Origin: Cryptomeria japonica
Lineage: Eukaryota; Streptophyta; Pinopsida; Cupressales; Cupressaceae
DNA: 64,000 bases
Assembly (NCBI RefSeq): GCF_030272615.1
Contig: NC_081413.1
Location: 18,674,285-18,738,284 of the forward strand
Direction of reading: 5' to 3'
Part shown: positions 43,380 to 54,865 of the stretch, one piece after another
Layout of the letters: each line of letters begins with the position of its first letter
How positions within the stretch are numbered: the first letter of the stretch is position 1
The notes under the pieces: generated by a model
Database searches by the model: none
What the model was told of the DNA's origin: nothing
What the model saw: only the letters and a program-made list of their open reading frames with translations
Program-made: the position numbers and the translations under genes

Positions 43380-45084
43380 GTAGAGGGCTCCCTATGTATT
43401 AGTATTGTACCATTTTTGTATGATGATGTAGACACCTGCGGGTGATTGTAGCCATATGATTTTGACATCATTGTATCATGACACTTTATATATATATATG
43501 AGATGATTCATCTTTGCGGCAGCTATATGCATGTGTACCTATGTGATGAGATGTTTCATGATGTATGTTTTTATGTGATGCTTATGATATGGATGCAAAT
43601 ATGTAAATGATGAAATGCAATATATTTTTTCTTTTATTTTTTATATGTTATGATAATGCAAATGACTATTTACATGATGAGAATGTAAAATGTGCTAATA
43701 TGTGTTGTGTGCAGGATGTGATGCAATTGTGATATCTATATGCATTTATGAACTGCTTAATATGTGGTAATGTAGGTGTAACTACATGAAATGCAAATGT
43801 TTTTGGCGTGTCATTATATTCAGTCATGTGATAGCAGGCTACACGGACTCAGGAAGAACGGTGGAAGTCAATCAAGAAAGGGGGATGGAAGATAGAAGAT
43901 ATGAAAATGAAAGAGCTTCTTGTGCGTTATCATCATTGAGCTTTATTATGGCAAGTAGGTTATGACAATCGAGGCATATGATCGACCCAGATTGTACCCG
44001 TTTGCATGGAGATAAGATAGTCACAAACAAGGAATGCCCTAGTTCACACTAGACTCACAGTGTCCTCATATCCTTGGACAAGTCATAGCATTACTAAGAG
44101 ACAATCCACAGACAACAAAGAAAAATAGGTGACGATACCCCATCCTCGCCTTTCTAGTCAAAGACATCTTGGAGATAGAATCTCTAGTCAGAGACATCCT
44201 AGAAAAGCTAAAAGACAAGTCACCAGAAAGATAAAATCAAAAGAAAACCAAGACTCGACACCAACATCCACTGTAGTCCTCAATTTTAGTGTCTCTTGTC
44301 ACTTGTATAAGTCTTATTTGATTGTGGTCACAATGTTTACTTTCACAAAAAGGATAGATAGCACTCAACCATAATGTTGTCTGAGTCTATTGAAAGATTT
44401 GATTTGTTGAAGCCCATTGTTGCTACTGTGTCTCATCTGAAACTGACTGAATCCATGAAACTGATACTTTATTGTGGAGAAGATGAAACTTTATTGCGGA
44501 TCTATGATGCAAATGTTACTTTATTGTGAATTGTGCGCGGATAGACTGAAGGAAGCTGGAAGAAACTGTACTCCTCGAAACATGTGATGTTCTCAGTTCC
44601 ACACCCATCACTAGACGTACGATTTGCCTTAGCCACAGATAGGATCTGATTTATTATGGATGGAAAGGGAGGTGAAAAGGGAGATTTATTATGAATGGCT
44701 AACCAATCTTGGGTAGATCAATAACAAGCCATGATGGGAATGGGTAAGTTTATTATGAACGAATAGGTTGTGAGTGTGTGCAAAGTGAAAGGATGAAAGG
44801 GAATCCTAAAGGAGGGAGGAGCAATGTCTCTACGCATGGCACTGGTGACCCAGTTTTCACCATGGTACTTGCCTAGGTCGCCACCGAAGTGGTTTTCACC
44901 GTTGGATGAAATTATTTCTCTTTACTTTTTTCAATTTTTCAATGTTTTTTTTTTGTGTGTGTGTCACAAGGCGCCTGTTTGTCAGGTTTTCACCAAGTAA
45001 CGATTTTTTTGTTTTATAATTGTTTTTGTATTTTTGAAATATTTGATTTTTTTTGTATTTTTTGAATTAGGATACTCTGAAGAG
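43380..45084. other. Non-coding interval between PMD and the Gypsy polyprotein
   Basis: No gene. It contains repeated ATG/GAT-rich text (43540-43800), a short TATATATA run at about 43488 and a T10 run near 44945. It corresponds to the 3' untranslated spacer of the minus-strand element. Confidence 0.5.
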
Positions 45085-46638
45085 CTATGTGTAAAACCTA
45101 CGAAGGTGCATGCTGTTGATAGGATCCTCCAAAGGTTCACCTTCTGTAGTTGAGAGCTGATATGCCCCAGATCCATATGCTGCTATAATGATGTAAGGAC
45201 CAAGCCAATTTGGTTCGAACTTGCTCTTCTTCTCTCTATCTTGCTGATTTTTGGGATTTTCTCTGAGAACTAAGTCACCTACCTCAAATGTGCGAGGCTT
45301 GACTTTGTGATTGTAGCTGCATTGTTCCTTGACTGAATGATGTGCAGCTTGAGTGACTGTCTTCCTTGATAAAGGAATTGAGATAGAATTACTAGTGTGT
45401 GGACTACACAAGCCCGTATGCGTGTCACCTAAAGAAGTTTGGGCATCTCTGATAGAAAAGTCCTTCGAGAAAGCTCCATTAAAGGTCCATGATGTATCAC
45501 CAGAAGGGAATGGATGTATGGAACAAGTGGATGAGTTATGAAGGCTTATGATTGTGAAAAAAGGTAAAAGTAGGATAGCATGATGGAGACTTAGGATCAA
45601 CAAGTATGCTTTTTGACTTGAAATTTTAGAATTTTTGCCCCCAGTTATTTTGATATTAGGAGAGATCATCTCTTGTTCCTTTTCTTTCATAGGATTTTTA
45701 TCCTTGACTTTGATTTTTGCAGAGTCCAATAGCTTTTGATTTTGATTTGGACTAAAGCACTTTTTTTTATTTTTGACTTTTAAATTTTTCTTTTCAAAGC
45801 CTGATTCTTGATCCCTAATGACTAAGGGCTTTTGTGATTCTTGTTGATCCAAGTTTGGGAGAGGAGTGGAGATGGAATGAGTGGATGAAATGGTAAAGCT
45901 ATGTGAGTTCTCAAGAGGGTTGGCAATACACTCAATAGATTCTTCGTTGGAACCACTCTTATGACTATTGATATCAAGAGATGCTTGCACCACTAGAGGA
46001 GTTTTGCATTCAGACTTAGTAGCCACAACACTAGGTGGTTCATAACCAATTCCTTGCAAATTATTCATAGATTGTTCTTGTTGACTGAATACCTCAGGAG
46101 ACAATGAGAGTTGATCAACATGAAAGATATACTCACCACATCCCATGTCTTTAATCTTAAATTTTTCTATTAGCTCTTCTTGTTTTGATGTAGAAGCTTT
46201 CAATGATTCTGGATCCACATATGCTGATGAAGGAATAGCTTGTCGATTGATTGGAATTGTTATTTCTGATCTAGGTTGCAAATTGTTGCAATATATGAAT
46301 GGGTTAGGATCAGCTTTGACGGTCACTTCAACTCCATTATGTGGAAACTTGATACATCGATGATATGTAGATGGGACTATGCTCATCTCATGAATCCATG
46401 GGCATCCTAGCAATATGTTGTATGTGAGATCCAGGTCTAGGACTTGACAAACCACATCTTTTGTAACTGGCCCAACTCTGAGAGGTAAGGTGACTGTGCC
46501 TTTGGATGAATGCTCTTCATCATCATATGCCTTGATGGTAATTTTGTTTGTAGAATTCACAGCTTTATCAGAATATCCCAATTGTTTAATAGTGCTCAAT
46601 GTACAAATGTTTAGACCTGCTCCTCCATCTATCAGGAC
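45085..46638 (-). pseudogene. Gypsy protease joined to integrase C-terminal tail, RT deleted
   Basis: Reads in the same frame as gag, immediately after the gag stop. The protease active site LIDGGAGLNIC lies at about 46600-46635 and LTYNILLGCPWIH near residue 60 of the 504-residue open part. A Ser/Lys-rich linker follows, with one hydrophobic stretch (AYLLILSLHHAILLLPFF). The last 90 residues (YNHKVKPRTFEVGDLVLREN, KFEPNWLGPYIIIAAYGSGA, EPLEDPINSMHLRRFYT) are the conserved C-terminal end of a Gypsy integrase. RT, RNase H and the integrase core, normally some 900 residues, are absent, yet the frame is open throughout. Whether the fusion was ever functional cannot be judged here. Confidence 0.85.
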
Positions 46639-49197
46639 TCATTTGATTCTATGTTTGTGTATGAAGGCTTCAATGTGTAATGGTGCATTATGTGGCTGAC
46701 TTACGAAGGCATCGTCAGCTTCTGTGAATGTAAGGGAGTGTGGAATGGAAAGGTATCCCACCATGGCTTGAAACTGGTCCATGTTCAGATAAGTAGGAAC
46801 AACAGTTTCTCTCAAGATTTTGTCAAGAATGGATTTATGTGCGGGGGATATGCGCAAGATTTCAAGTATGGAGATGAGCGCGGGTGTCTTCCCTAACTGT
46901 TCTACAAGGTCGTACTCAGGCTTAGTTGATGAAGAAGTAGTGTTCTTGGCTGGAGCACCTTGCAAACTGATTTTACCTCGACGGGTTGTAACATGACATT
47001 TAGAGGTAGGTTCGGAAGAAGATCCAACACCTTTTAGGACAATCTTGGGTCTCCGGGTAGAATTCTTAGGGTTTTTGTCCTTGATGATAATGGTAGAGAT
47101 GTAATTGTCCATTAAAATGTGATTGATAGTTGAATCATAGTTGTAGGATTCTCTAGTATAGTTGGTTTGATCATCTATGACTTTAGCTTTTCTTTTGTCA
47201 TGTTTTGGGAATGGTTCCTTAAACATCTCATGTTCTTGATTGGATGAGTGCCCTTCAATCTCAATGTCACCCCTATCAATGAGATCTTGTATGATGTTCT
47301 TCAGTTGATGGCAATTTCCTGTCTTATGACCCTTGCTCTTGTGAAATTCACAATATTCATCATCATTCCACCAATTTGGTTTAACCTTTGGTTCATATGT
47401 AGGAAAATATGGAATAGTGATTACCTTGTTTGCCACTAGCTTTTTGAAAACTGACTCAAGTGGTTCTCCCAATGGAGTGTACTTCCTTTGTGATTTGGAA
47501 GTTGTTTGAGTATTCACTTGATTGTTTGTAGAACTTGATCCCGAAAAAATGAATTTGGGTCGCACTGTGTTGGCATCAACAATACCATCATTGACTGTGT
47601 TCTTGTTTTTATTCCAAAATCTTGGCTTGTCTTTTCCTTTAAAGTCATCTTTGTTTTCCTTGAATATCTTAATAACTCCTTGTTCAATTAGGACCTTCTC
47701 TGTTGCTAAGCCTTTTTCAATGACGTCCTTGAAGGTGGACAAACAAGCTTTCCTTAGATCATAGCCAATGTCTTTGATAACATTCTGGGTGAACATTTCT
47801 ACCATTTGTTTTTGTGGAATTTCACAAGAGCATCTGCTAGCTAGATTCCTCCATCTTTGTAAAAATGATGAAAAAGACTCTCCATCTTTTTGCTTGGTGT
47901 TGCACAAAGTAGTGACTAATATGTCTGTCTCTATGTTGTAGGAGAAATGTTGAATAAATGCCTCTGCTAAGTCACCCCATGACTTAATACCAGGTGGAAG
48001 TTGGGAGAACCATTCCATAGCTTGATCGCCTAGGCTCCATGGGATTAATCTCATCAAATATGTCTCTTCTACTGCTACCTCAATGCAAGCTTTGAAAAAC
48101 TGTCTTATGTGTGCCTTAGGATCCCCTTTTCCTCTATACTTATCAAACTTAGGCGTCACAAAGTGTGTAGGAAATGGAGGCATTGGAATGCTTTTGTCAA
48201 ATGGATAGGGACATATGTCTCTCATTGTGTATGTTGGCTTTGGTGTATTTATGTCCTCCATTTTCTTTTGTAAGTCCCTGATTTGTCGCTCCAAATTGCT
48301 CTTAGGTGGAGATCGACTTCTTGGACCATACCCCACGCTTGAGGCACCAATTGGAGGAGGAACATGTTGCATATATGGATGATATTGATCATACACATGT
48401 TCATATGGAGGAGGTCTATAGTGATGCTGCATATATGGACCACTTGGTATAGATTCATGTTGAGGAATGAAATATCTATTTTGTCCATGTATACCATACT
48501 CTACAGGCATGTCATGTTCTAATGTGTTGCCCCCAAATTTGACACGGGGTTTCCTTGTGTCCAAATTTTGAGCATGCCTTTGAATATCCAATTGCTTTGG
48601 TGGTTGGTCCTTAGCGTTGGTATGTGATTGAGCATATTTTTCTACATAAGACTTCCATAATGGTCTGCGAAGGTGAGTATCATATGCTTGACCATGTGTG
48701 TATGGGACCTCAAGTTTTTGAAACAAAGATGATGGTGATTCAGGTACCATATGTGGTCCTCTATTGCCTCCACTATTAGGCCTCCTTTGATCCATATTGC
48801 AGTGAAATTGTTGCAAAGGTCGATTTTCCATTATTTGAGACATGTCAAAATCATGAGGGATCTTGGTTCCACTTTGTGCCATCACTTGTAGAAAGTATTG
48901 TCTATCTCTCCTCATTATTTCCTCAACCAATCGATTGAAACGGGGATCCATAATGGATTCTTCCACATCTACTGAATGTATGGAAAAGTTGTCCATATTG
49001 TCATTGTGTGTATCATTGTTGTTTATAGTGTCAATGTTTTCAATATTTGGAATGTTTCTATAGGCATCCATGTCAGGTAATGTAGTATGATCAGAATTAA
49101 AAAAGATATCATTGTCATACTCATAAGAACTCATGTTTGCGGACTCTTGAGCCTCTTTAGCTTCTCTCCTAGATTTTTGAAGACGGGTTTCAACCAT
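46639..49197 (-). CDS. Gypsy gag, 852 residues
   Basis: Structural polyprotein of the minus-strand Gypsy. MVETRLQKSRREAKEAQESA at 49197 opens one uninterrupted frame. The Asp/Asn-rich N-terminus and FNRLVEEIMRRDRQYFLQV resemble the gag start at 63558. The retrotransposon gag domain lies at about residues 350-470 (HIRQFFKACIEVAVEETYLM, SLGDQAMEWFSQLPPGIKSW, AEAFIQHFSYNIETDIL). A CX2HX4HX4C knuckle CEFHKSKGHKTGNC is near residue 620. A single TGA (46639-46641) separates it from the protease active site in the same frame; the context AAA TGA GTC CTG ATA GAT suggests an Arg CGA that lost its C. Otherwise it is intact, so this is the best preserved coding sequence in the window. Confidence 0.9.
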   Translation of the reverse strand: MVETRLQKSRREAKEAQESANMSSYEYDNDIFFNSDHTTLPDMDAYRNIPNIENIDTINNNDTHNDNMDNFSIHSVDVEESIMDPRFNRLVEEIMRRDRQYFLQVMAQSGTKIPHDFDMSQIMENRPLQQFHCNMDQRRPNSGGNRGPHMVPESPSSLFQKLEVPYTHGQAYDTHLRRPLWKSYVEKYAQSHTNAKDQPPKQLDIQRHAQNLDTRKPRVKFGGNTLEHDMPVEYGIHGQNRYFIPQHESIPSGPYMQHHYRPPPYEHVYDQYHPYMQHVPPPIGASSVGYGPRSRSPPKSNLERQIRDLQKKMEDINTPKPTYTMRDICPYPFDKSIPMPPFPTHFVTPKFDKYRGKGDPKAHIRQFFKACIEVAVEETYLMRLIPWSLGDQAMEWFSQLPPGIKSWGDLAEAFIQHFSYNIETDILVTTLCNTKQKDGESFSSFLQRWRNLASRCSCEIPQKQMVEMFTQNVIKDIGYDLRKACLSTFKDVIEKGLATEKVLIEQGVIKIFKENKDDFKGKDKPRFWNKNKNTVNDGIVDANTVRPKFIFSGSSSTNNQVNTQTTSKSQRKYTPLGEPLESVFKKLVANKVITIPYFPTYEPKVKPNWWNDDEYCEFHKSKGHKTGNCHQLKNIIQDLIDRGDIEIEGHSSNQEHEMFKEPFPKHDKRKAKVIDDQTNYTRESYNYDSTINHILMDNYISTIIIKDKNPKNSTRRPKIVLKGVGSSSEPTSKCHVTTRRGKISLQGAPAKNTTSSSTKPEYDLVEQLGKTPALISILEILRISPAHKSILDKILRETVVPTYLNMDQFQAMVGYLSIPHSLTFTEADDAFVSQPHNAPLHIEAFIHKHRIK

Positions 49198-51740
49198 GAA
49201 CTAGGTATTGACCGAGATGTGTGAGACTAGAAGAAAATGGAAAAAGTATGGAAGACCAAGAGTTGGATGGAATGTAAATGAATCTGAGGTGTACTTGCAA
49301 TGTCCAAAGTGTAAGACCAAGTATGTATGTAGTAGAGTAGGTGTGACTTCCAAAGAGAGGATAGTTTCTCTTGATGAGGTAAGTTGACCTTGACTCTAAG
49401 TAAGACCAAATGAGACCCAAAGGTGATAGACCTTGATGAGGGACCACTTAGCAAAATGTTGTTGTATGTAGTGTGTTGACAAAGTATAGTGAGGACAAGC
49501 AAGTGACCTTTTGACTCAAGTTTAGACAAATGTGAATGTAATGTAAGGTGTAAAGCAATGATGGATTTTGTGGGACCCAAAGACAAGTTGAATGCTAGAT
49601 GAAAACCCAGAGAAACAACCTAGGAAGCTCAAGAATTTTGAAACTGATTGCTAGATTGTTTACTGGACTATAAAATTTTTCTAATTTGTGAAGTTGTTGG
49701 TTGTGACCAAATCTGAATGTTTGACTATTTTTCGTGAGAAGAGGACACAATGTTGATGAGGACTCAATGTTTGCAAGTGTTTAGACTGACAATGACTCCA
49801 AGAAAAGTGTGTTGTTTGATGTAAAATTGTTTTGCATACACTTGAAGACACAAAAGACACAATGTTTTTTTGTTTGGTCTTGAATGTTTGAATGTTTAAA
49901 ATAAGTCAAGCACAATTCTTATGGCTGGCCAAGACAATAGTTGTTGATCCCACATGGGGTTTTACCCCCGAGGCTACGCTCTTTAGAGCGGATACTTAGA
50001 TGCTTGACCTCACTAGCTCCACCCTCGGCACTCACTTCTCAAGTCAGCCAAGCATCAGTCCCCACGAAAACTCCCCGTGGTGAACTTTGTATCTCTACTA
50101 AAAACCATATGTGTGTGGGCCGCTACCAGAGGTCCGATCTCCTACCCCAACAATTAGAAGGATTTGGGCTTCTAAAACAAAAAGGAGCTAGTAAGGGCAT
50201 CCGCTCGTGTGGCCATACATGCGGCACTTTCAGCTCTGTAAATACAGAAGGCTCCCAACGGTAGGGGTTACGCCCTACAACTGATCAAATAAATTTGATC
50301 AAACGAGTTTATGGGGAGACATAGTGTCGGTATGAACTAATCAGCACACGTTAATCATAATTTTCACCATGAATACAGTTATTTATAGTGGTTTGGAAGA
50401 AGATGGCTTTTCTTTTGCTACCACTTGGGTCATTCTCTTCTCACTAGTAGTCCTAATGACCACACAGGAAGACAGGCCCTCTAAAGATTAAACAAAAAGA
50501 GCCTATTGCTCAAGACACAAAAGACAATGATTCAATTTTAGTGCACCAATTGAAGTGTTTGCTAGTCTATGAAAACAAGGCACACAATAAAAATCCAAAA
50601 ACCCTTGCCGAGGACCTGCAACAAAGATTTATTAGTAGTTTGGATTGTTTCAAATGATCACCCCTTCCTGCAAGCACACAAGTTAGGTAAATTTTAGATC
50701 CAAAAGACTTTGTGAAATAGGGGCCTTCAACAATGGGTTTTGTTGACCAATTCAAATATCTGATTCATCATAAAAAAAGAATGCTTATAAAATTTCAAGA
50801 GATTTCCATAAATGTAAGAAAATCCAAAAAATTTGCTAATTTGCTCCAAAAATTAATTTTTTATGAAAAATCATACAAAATTCATATAAAATGCAAAATC
50901 GATCCAAAAAATCTGAAATTTTTACTAGAGAGTCTTGATGGTCTTCCAAACTTGCATAAAAAATTTCTGCAAGAAATCCAAGCAGTTTGTGAGATATGAA
51001 TAAAATAATGCAAAACCCTAATTTTCAAAGATCTAATTTTTTAGGAATTATTTTGCATCATATTTAAAATCACAAAGAACAGATCCTGTTTATAATTCTG
51101 AGAGATTTCCAAAAATGTAAGAAAATCCGAAAACTTCGCTAATTTGCTCTCAAAATTAATTTTTTATGAAAAATCATAAAAAATCTATATAAATTTAACA
51201 AGTGATCCAAAAAATCTGCAATTTTTACTAAATCCTTCTGATACTTTTCTTGACCTGTAAAATACATTTGATGCCAAAATTCAAAGCCGTTTGTGAGATC
51301 TGATCAAAATAAGGAAAAACCCTAATTTTTAAAGATCCAATTTTTAGGGAAATATTTTGCATCAAAATTAAAATCACAAAGAATAGATCTTGTGTATAAT
51401 TCTGAGTTATTTCCAAAAATATAAGAAAATCCAAAAAATTCTCTCATTTTCTCTCAAAATTAATTTTTTATGAAAAATCATAAAAAATTCATAGAAAATG
51501 AAAATTTTCTCCAAAAATTCTGAATTTTGTATTGATCACTCCTGATACTTTTTTCAACGTGCAAAAACAATTTGGTGCAACATTTCCTAGCCGTTTGTGA
51601 GATATGATCAAATCTCTCCAAGATCTTGATTTTGTGTCCAAAACCCTAGCTGCACAAGGTTATTCTCCAAATTGTTTTACAAAACAACAATATAGGGTTA
51701 GAAAAATCTGCAAAAAACACAGATCTAACAAAAATCCATG
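49198..51740 (-). other. Long leader of the minus-strand Gypsy
   Basis: No protein supported. It contains a GC-richer, structured segment (49940-50285, ending in the hairpin GTAGGGGTTACGCCCTAC at about 50262-50279) and the 303-bp tandem repeats near the PBS. Confidence 0.7.
50740..51620. repeat. Three tandem units of about 303 bp in the Gypsy leader
   Basis: GATTTCCA.AAATGTAAGAAA is at 50801 and 51104, with the diverged third copy (ATTTCCAAAAATATAAG) at 51409. Each unit continues AATTAATTTTTTATGAAAAA and ends GTTTGTGAGAT.TGA followed by AAAACCCTAATTTT. Copies are diverged by substitutions. Confidence 0.85.
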
Positions 51741-51757
51741 TCCCACCGGGCGTGCCA
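51741..51757 (-). promoter_or_regulatory. PBS of the minus-strand Gypsy
   Basis: Minus strand TGGCACGCCCGGTGGGA, three bases after the LTR end ATAAACA. This wording is a frequent plant Gypsy PBS; I do not name the tRNA. Confidence 0.85.
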
Positions 51758-51760
51758 AAA

Positions 51761-52555
51761 TGTTTATGGTGAAAATGGATACAATAATAACGATATTGAA
51801 AGGCTAAATGAATTCAACCACAAAACCCTAGCCTAACAACAACAAAGATCCACCATAACATATGAAGATTACCTAAGACAATGCAAATCAAATGAAATCA
51901 CAAAGATTATACCATCACATGTCCAATAGGGTTTGGATCTCCATTCTTCCTATCTTCATTGATCTTGCGTGATATATTTGCTCTCAGATTTTATGTGCAC
52001 AAGAGCTCAACAAAGAACGAAATGTGCTTGCAAGTAGGATCACCTATGTTCAAAAGCGTAGGGTAGTCAAGTAGTCAACGAGGGTTGAATGCATAGTGAG
52101 TTAGGGTTTGATAATGAAGGAAGCATCTCCTTATATAGAAGACACTATATGAAATGGAGGGATAAGATTGAGAGGTGTAAAAGGAGGTTGGCTATGATTA
52201 GAGGGTAGGTAAAGAAAATAATAAAATAATAAAAGGGGTAGGTAGTGTATGAATTAAGAGATGAATGACATGTGTCATGAGTAGAAAAGGTTAATGAATT
52301 AATTAAATAAATAAAGATTTATTTAATTAATAGAAGAAGTGGGATCAATTAAATAAATAAGATATTTATTTAATTGAGGAAAATGATAATTTAAATAAAT
52401 AAATGTATTTATTTAAATGAGAAATAAGGCCAGAAGAGGATAAATGAATTAATTAAATAAATAAAGATTTATTTAATTAATAGAAGAATTAAGCTTAGAT
52501 AATTAAATAAATAAAATATTTATTTAATTAGACTGGACAATTTTGGGTGTCTACA
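51761..52555 (-). repeat. 5' LTR of the minus-strand Gypsy
   Basis: 795 bases, nearly identical to 40910-41700; differences include a 4-base insertion (TGTA near 52247) and scattered substitutions, pointing to a fairly young insertion. The TATA on the minus strand is at 52131-52138. Confidence 0.95.
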
Positions 52556-52579
52556 GGTATTATTTTTTTTCTTTGTTGC

Positions 52580-53048
52580 ACCTATATATTGAAATTATTT
52601 TCTACTCTCCTTCATTGTGTTTGTGATTGGTGAATATATGCCACTAATTTTTTTGATGAGATTATTGTAAAAGCTTGCCAAGCCATGAAAACTTACGAGT
52701 TCAAACATACTCCTGGGTGAAGGCCAATGCATAATTTATTTGAACTTCTCTGGGTCTATCTTCAACCCCTCTATAGATAATAAAATCCAAATATACTAGT
52801 TATGTTTTTATAAGACTACACTTCTTCAAATTAACTATGAATTGTTCTTCCTCCAACCTCTACAATACTACTCTAATATGTACTTTAAAATGATCTTCCT
52901 TGGTCTTACTAAATATCAAAATATCATCTAAATATATTATAAAAACATAATATTACCTAAAAAGGATTCAAAACTTCATATTAGCCTCACAAAGGTATTG
53001 GGAGCATTAATCAATTCAAATTAAATCACCAACTATTCAAATGAAGGT
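52580..53048 (-). pseudogene. Gypsy RT fragment, middle and C-terminal part
   Basis: Minus-strand codons read FE-stop-LV, then FELINAPNTFVRLI (the FGLTNAPSTF motif), and further left a degraded RT with EGLKIDPEK (about 52770) and HWPSPRSMFELVSFHGLASF (about 52665-52725). Stops are frequent. It begins in register with the RT N-terminal part at 56760-57470; only about two codons are missing between them, so both are halves of one RT split by the LINE insertion. Confidence 0.75.
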
Positions 53049-54200
53049 ACTCAAATGAAGTTGGCTAAATGGAAATCAATTGATTATTTGAATGTTGACT
53101 TAAGTTTGAAAGAAGAATTTTGTAATATCCTTAAGAACAGAGTTGTCATCTTTTCTGAGAATGAAGATGAGCTTATTTGGACTAAGAGTGTTTCAGGCAA
53201 ATACTCTGTGAAAGATGGGTATAATTCCCTTATGCCTGCTAAGGATTTGTCTTCCTAGCCCTATAAATTGTTCTGGCATTTGGCTTGCCTTCCTAAGGCA
53301 GGTGCATTTACTTGGCTTGTTGTACAAGATAGGGTTCTTATAGGAATGAGATTGGACAGAATGGGGTTGACTCTTGTTTTCCCTTGTGTTTTGTGCAATA
53401 AGAATTTGGATTCTTCCTCTCATCTGTTCCTTCACTGTGATTTTTCTTTTGGGTGTTGGCAATGGTTGTTTGAGAATCTTGTTTTCTTCATCCTTTTATG
53501 CTTGTCTCTGGCTCATCTCTCCTTCGATTAACATTTGGAACATATGGTTAGAGCGTAATAATAGGATTTTTAGAAAGGAATCATCTTCGCTCTCTAACAT
53601 TTTAACTAAGATTTAGGCTTCTATCTCGGAGGTGGCTTTGTCATACATATATAAAAACTTGGAGAATTTGACATCCTTTTCTCATTGGGATGGTAGGATT
53701 ACAAGGACCTGGAAATCTCTCTCTGCCATTCCTTCTCATGGGTCTATTGCAAAAATTCTTATCACTGTTAATAAAAGACTTGTTGCTAGATGTGATCCTC
53801 CTCCTCTAGGACATTTCAAGCTTCATTTTGATGGAGCTTGAAGGGGTAATCTAGGGTTGGCTGGGGCTGGTGTGGCTATTTTTTATCATAAGGCAGTTTT
53901 GATAGTAGCCTAGTGTCATGCCCTTGGTTCCCAGTCAAACAATTTTGCTGAGTGCCAAGCTTTGTCTCTAGGGATTAAAAACCTATTAATTCAGGGGGAT
54001 TCGATGGTAATTATTCAGAGTGTTTTGAACAATAAGAGCAATTGTTGGCATTTGAAGTATATATTGGAACATATTTTGGAGAAGTTGTCATTCTTTGATA
54101 CATTCTCGATATCATATTTTTACAGAGAACTTAATAAACTTGCATTTTTTTGGCTAATGTTGCAATTGAATTCAGTGCTCAATTTAAGATTGTGGAGGTA
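53049..54200 (+). pseudogene. LINE (L1-type) ORF2 C-terminus: zf-RVT and RNase H
   Basis: Non-LTR retrotransposon tail. DELIWTKSVSGKYSVKDGYN (about 53169-53227), FWHLACLPKAGAFTWL (about 53270-53315) and CVLCNKNLDSSSHLFLHCDF (about 53385-53443) form the zinc-binding zf-RVT domain seen at the end of plant LINE reverse transcriptases. GHFKLHFDGA-stop-RGNLGLAGAG (about 53810-53870) and NFAECQALSLGIK (about 53942-53980) are plant RNase H (RVT_3 type). Stops and frame changes show it is dead. RT and endonuclease are missing, as expected for a 5'-truncated LINE copy. Confidence 0.85.
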
Positions 54201-54865
54201 AGTGACATTCCTTAAGATATTCTTCAAGGGTATTTGATCTAATCTAAGGGTATTACGGTATTTGTTTTTGTCTTTGTTATCTGCTTCCATTATCTCTTGA
54301 GGTATTCATGTTATCCTTTACTCTGATAAGATTTTATTTGCACAACATGGGAGGATGATAGGCACTATTATCTTCTTGTTTACATATGGTGTGCTCTTAT
54401 CATTTAATTTTGGACTAGATGATGGTGTACATATCCCATGAGGTAAAGTTAGTAGGAAAATGTAGATTTTTGCCAATTGTGGCAAATTATTCTGGTGATC
54501 AATTTAAAATTGTTGAGGTAAGGGATATTCCTCACAGTTTGATGGAAGGAAATGGGATATCTTGTCTCTGATTAATTTGAAGGTTTTTAAGGTGTTTTTT
54601 ATGCTTTGTTCCTTCTTGTATTATTCCTTGAGGAGGTAAGGTTGGCAGGGCATGTGCGTATGTTTTGAGGTGAGATTGGCAAGGCATGTGGGTATGATTG
54701 AGGTGTATTTATGTCTTATGTCTTGATACGACGGTATTCATTGGGGTGCATGTTGTTTTATGTTTGGTTTTGGGAGTAAGGACTGAAATGTTGATTTCTT
54801 GGCAAATCTTGCCATTGAAAATAAAGCTCATTCCCGGTTGGTTGATTTATCTGAAATTCCTTCGA
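54146..54865 (+). repeat. Three diverged direct repeats of the RNase H C-terminus
   Basis: TTTTTGGCTAATGTTGCAAT at 54146, TTTTTGCCAATTGTGGCAAA at about 54467 and TTCTTGGCAAATCTTGCCAT at about 54796 each continue with CAATTTAAGATTGTGGAGGT-like text and GATATTCCT or GAAATTCCT. Spacing is about 320 bp. They correspond to the FLANVAIE...DIP end of the RNase H. Confidence 0.65.

Larger units (their letters stand above)
40910..52555 (-). mobile_element. Complete minus-strand Ty3/Gypsy (Tat-like) without RT, with antisense PMD gene
   Basis: TSD GGTAT at 40905-40909 and 52556-52560; LTRs 791 and 795 bp. Minus-strand order from the right: 5' LTR, PBS TGGCACGCCCGGTGGGA, 2.5-kb leader, gag, protease with integrase tail, then an oppositely oriented PMD pseudogene, PPT and 3' LTR. 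An antisense extra ORF between pol and the 3' LTR is a reported feature of Tat-lineage Gypsy elements. Confidence 0.9.
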
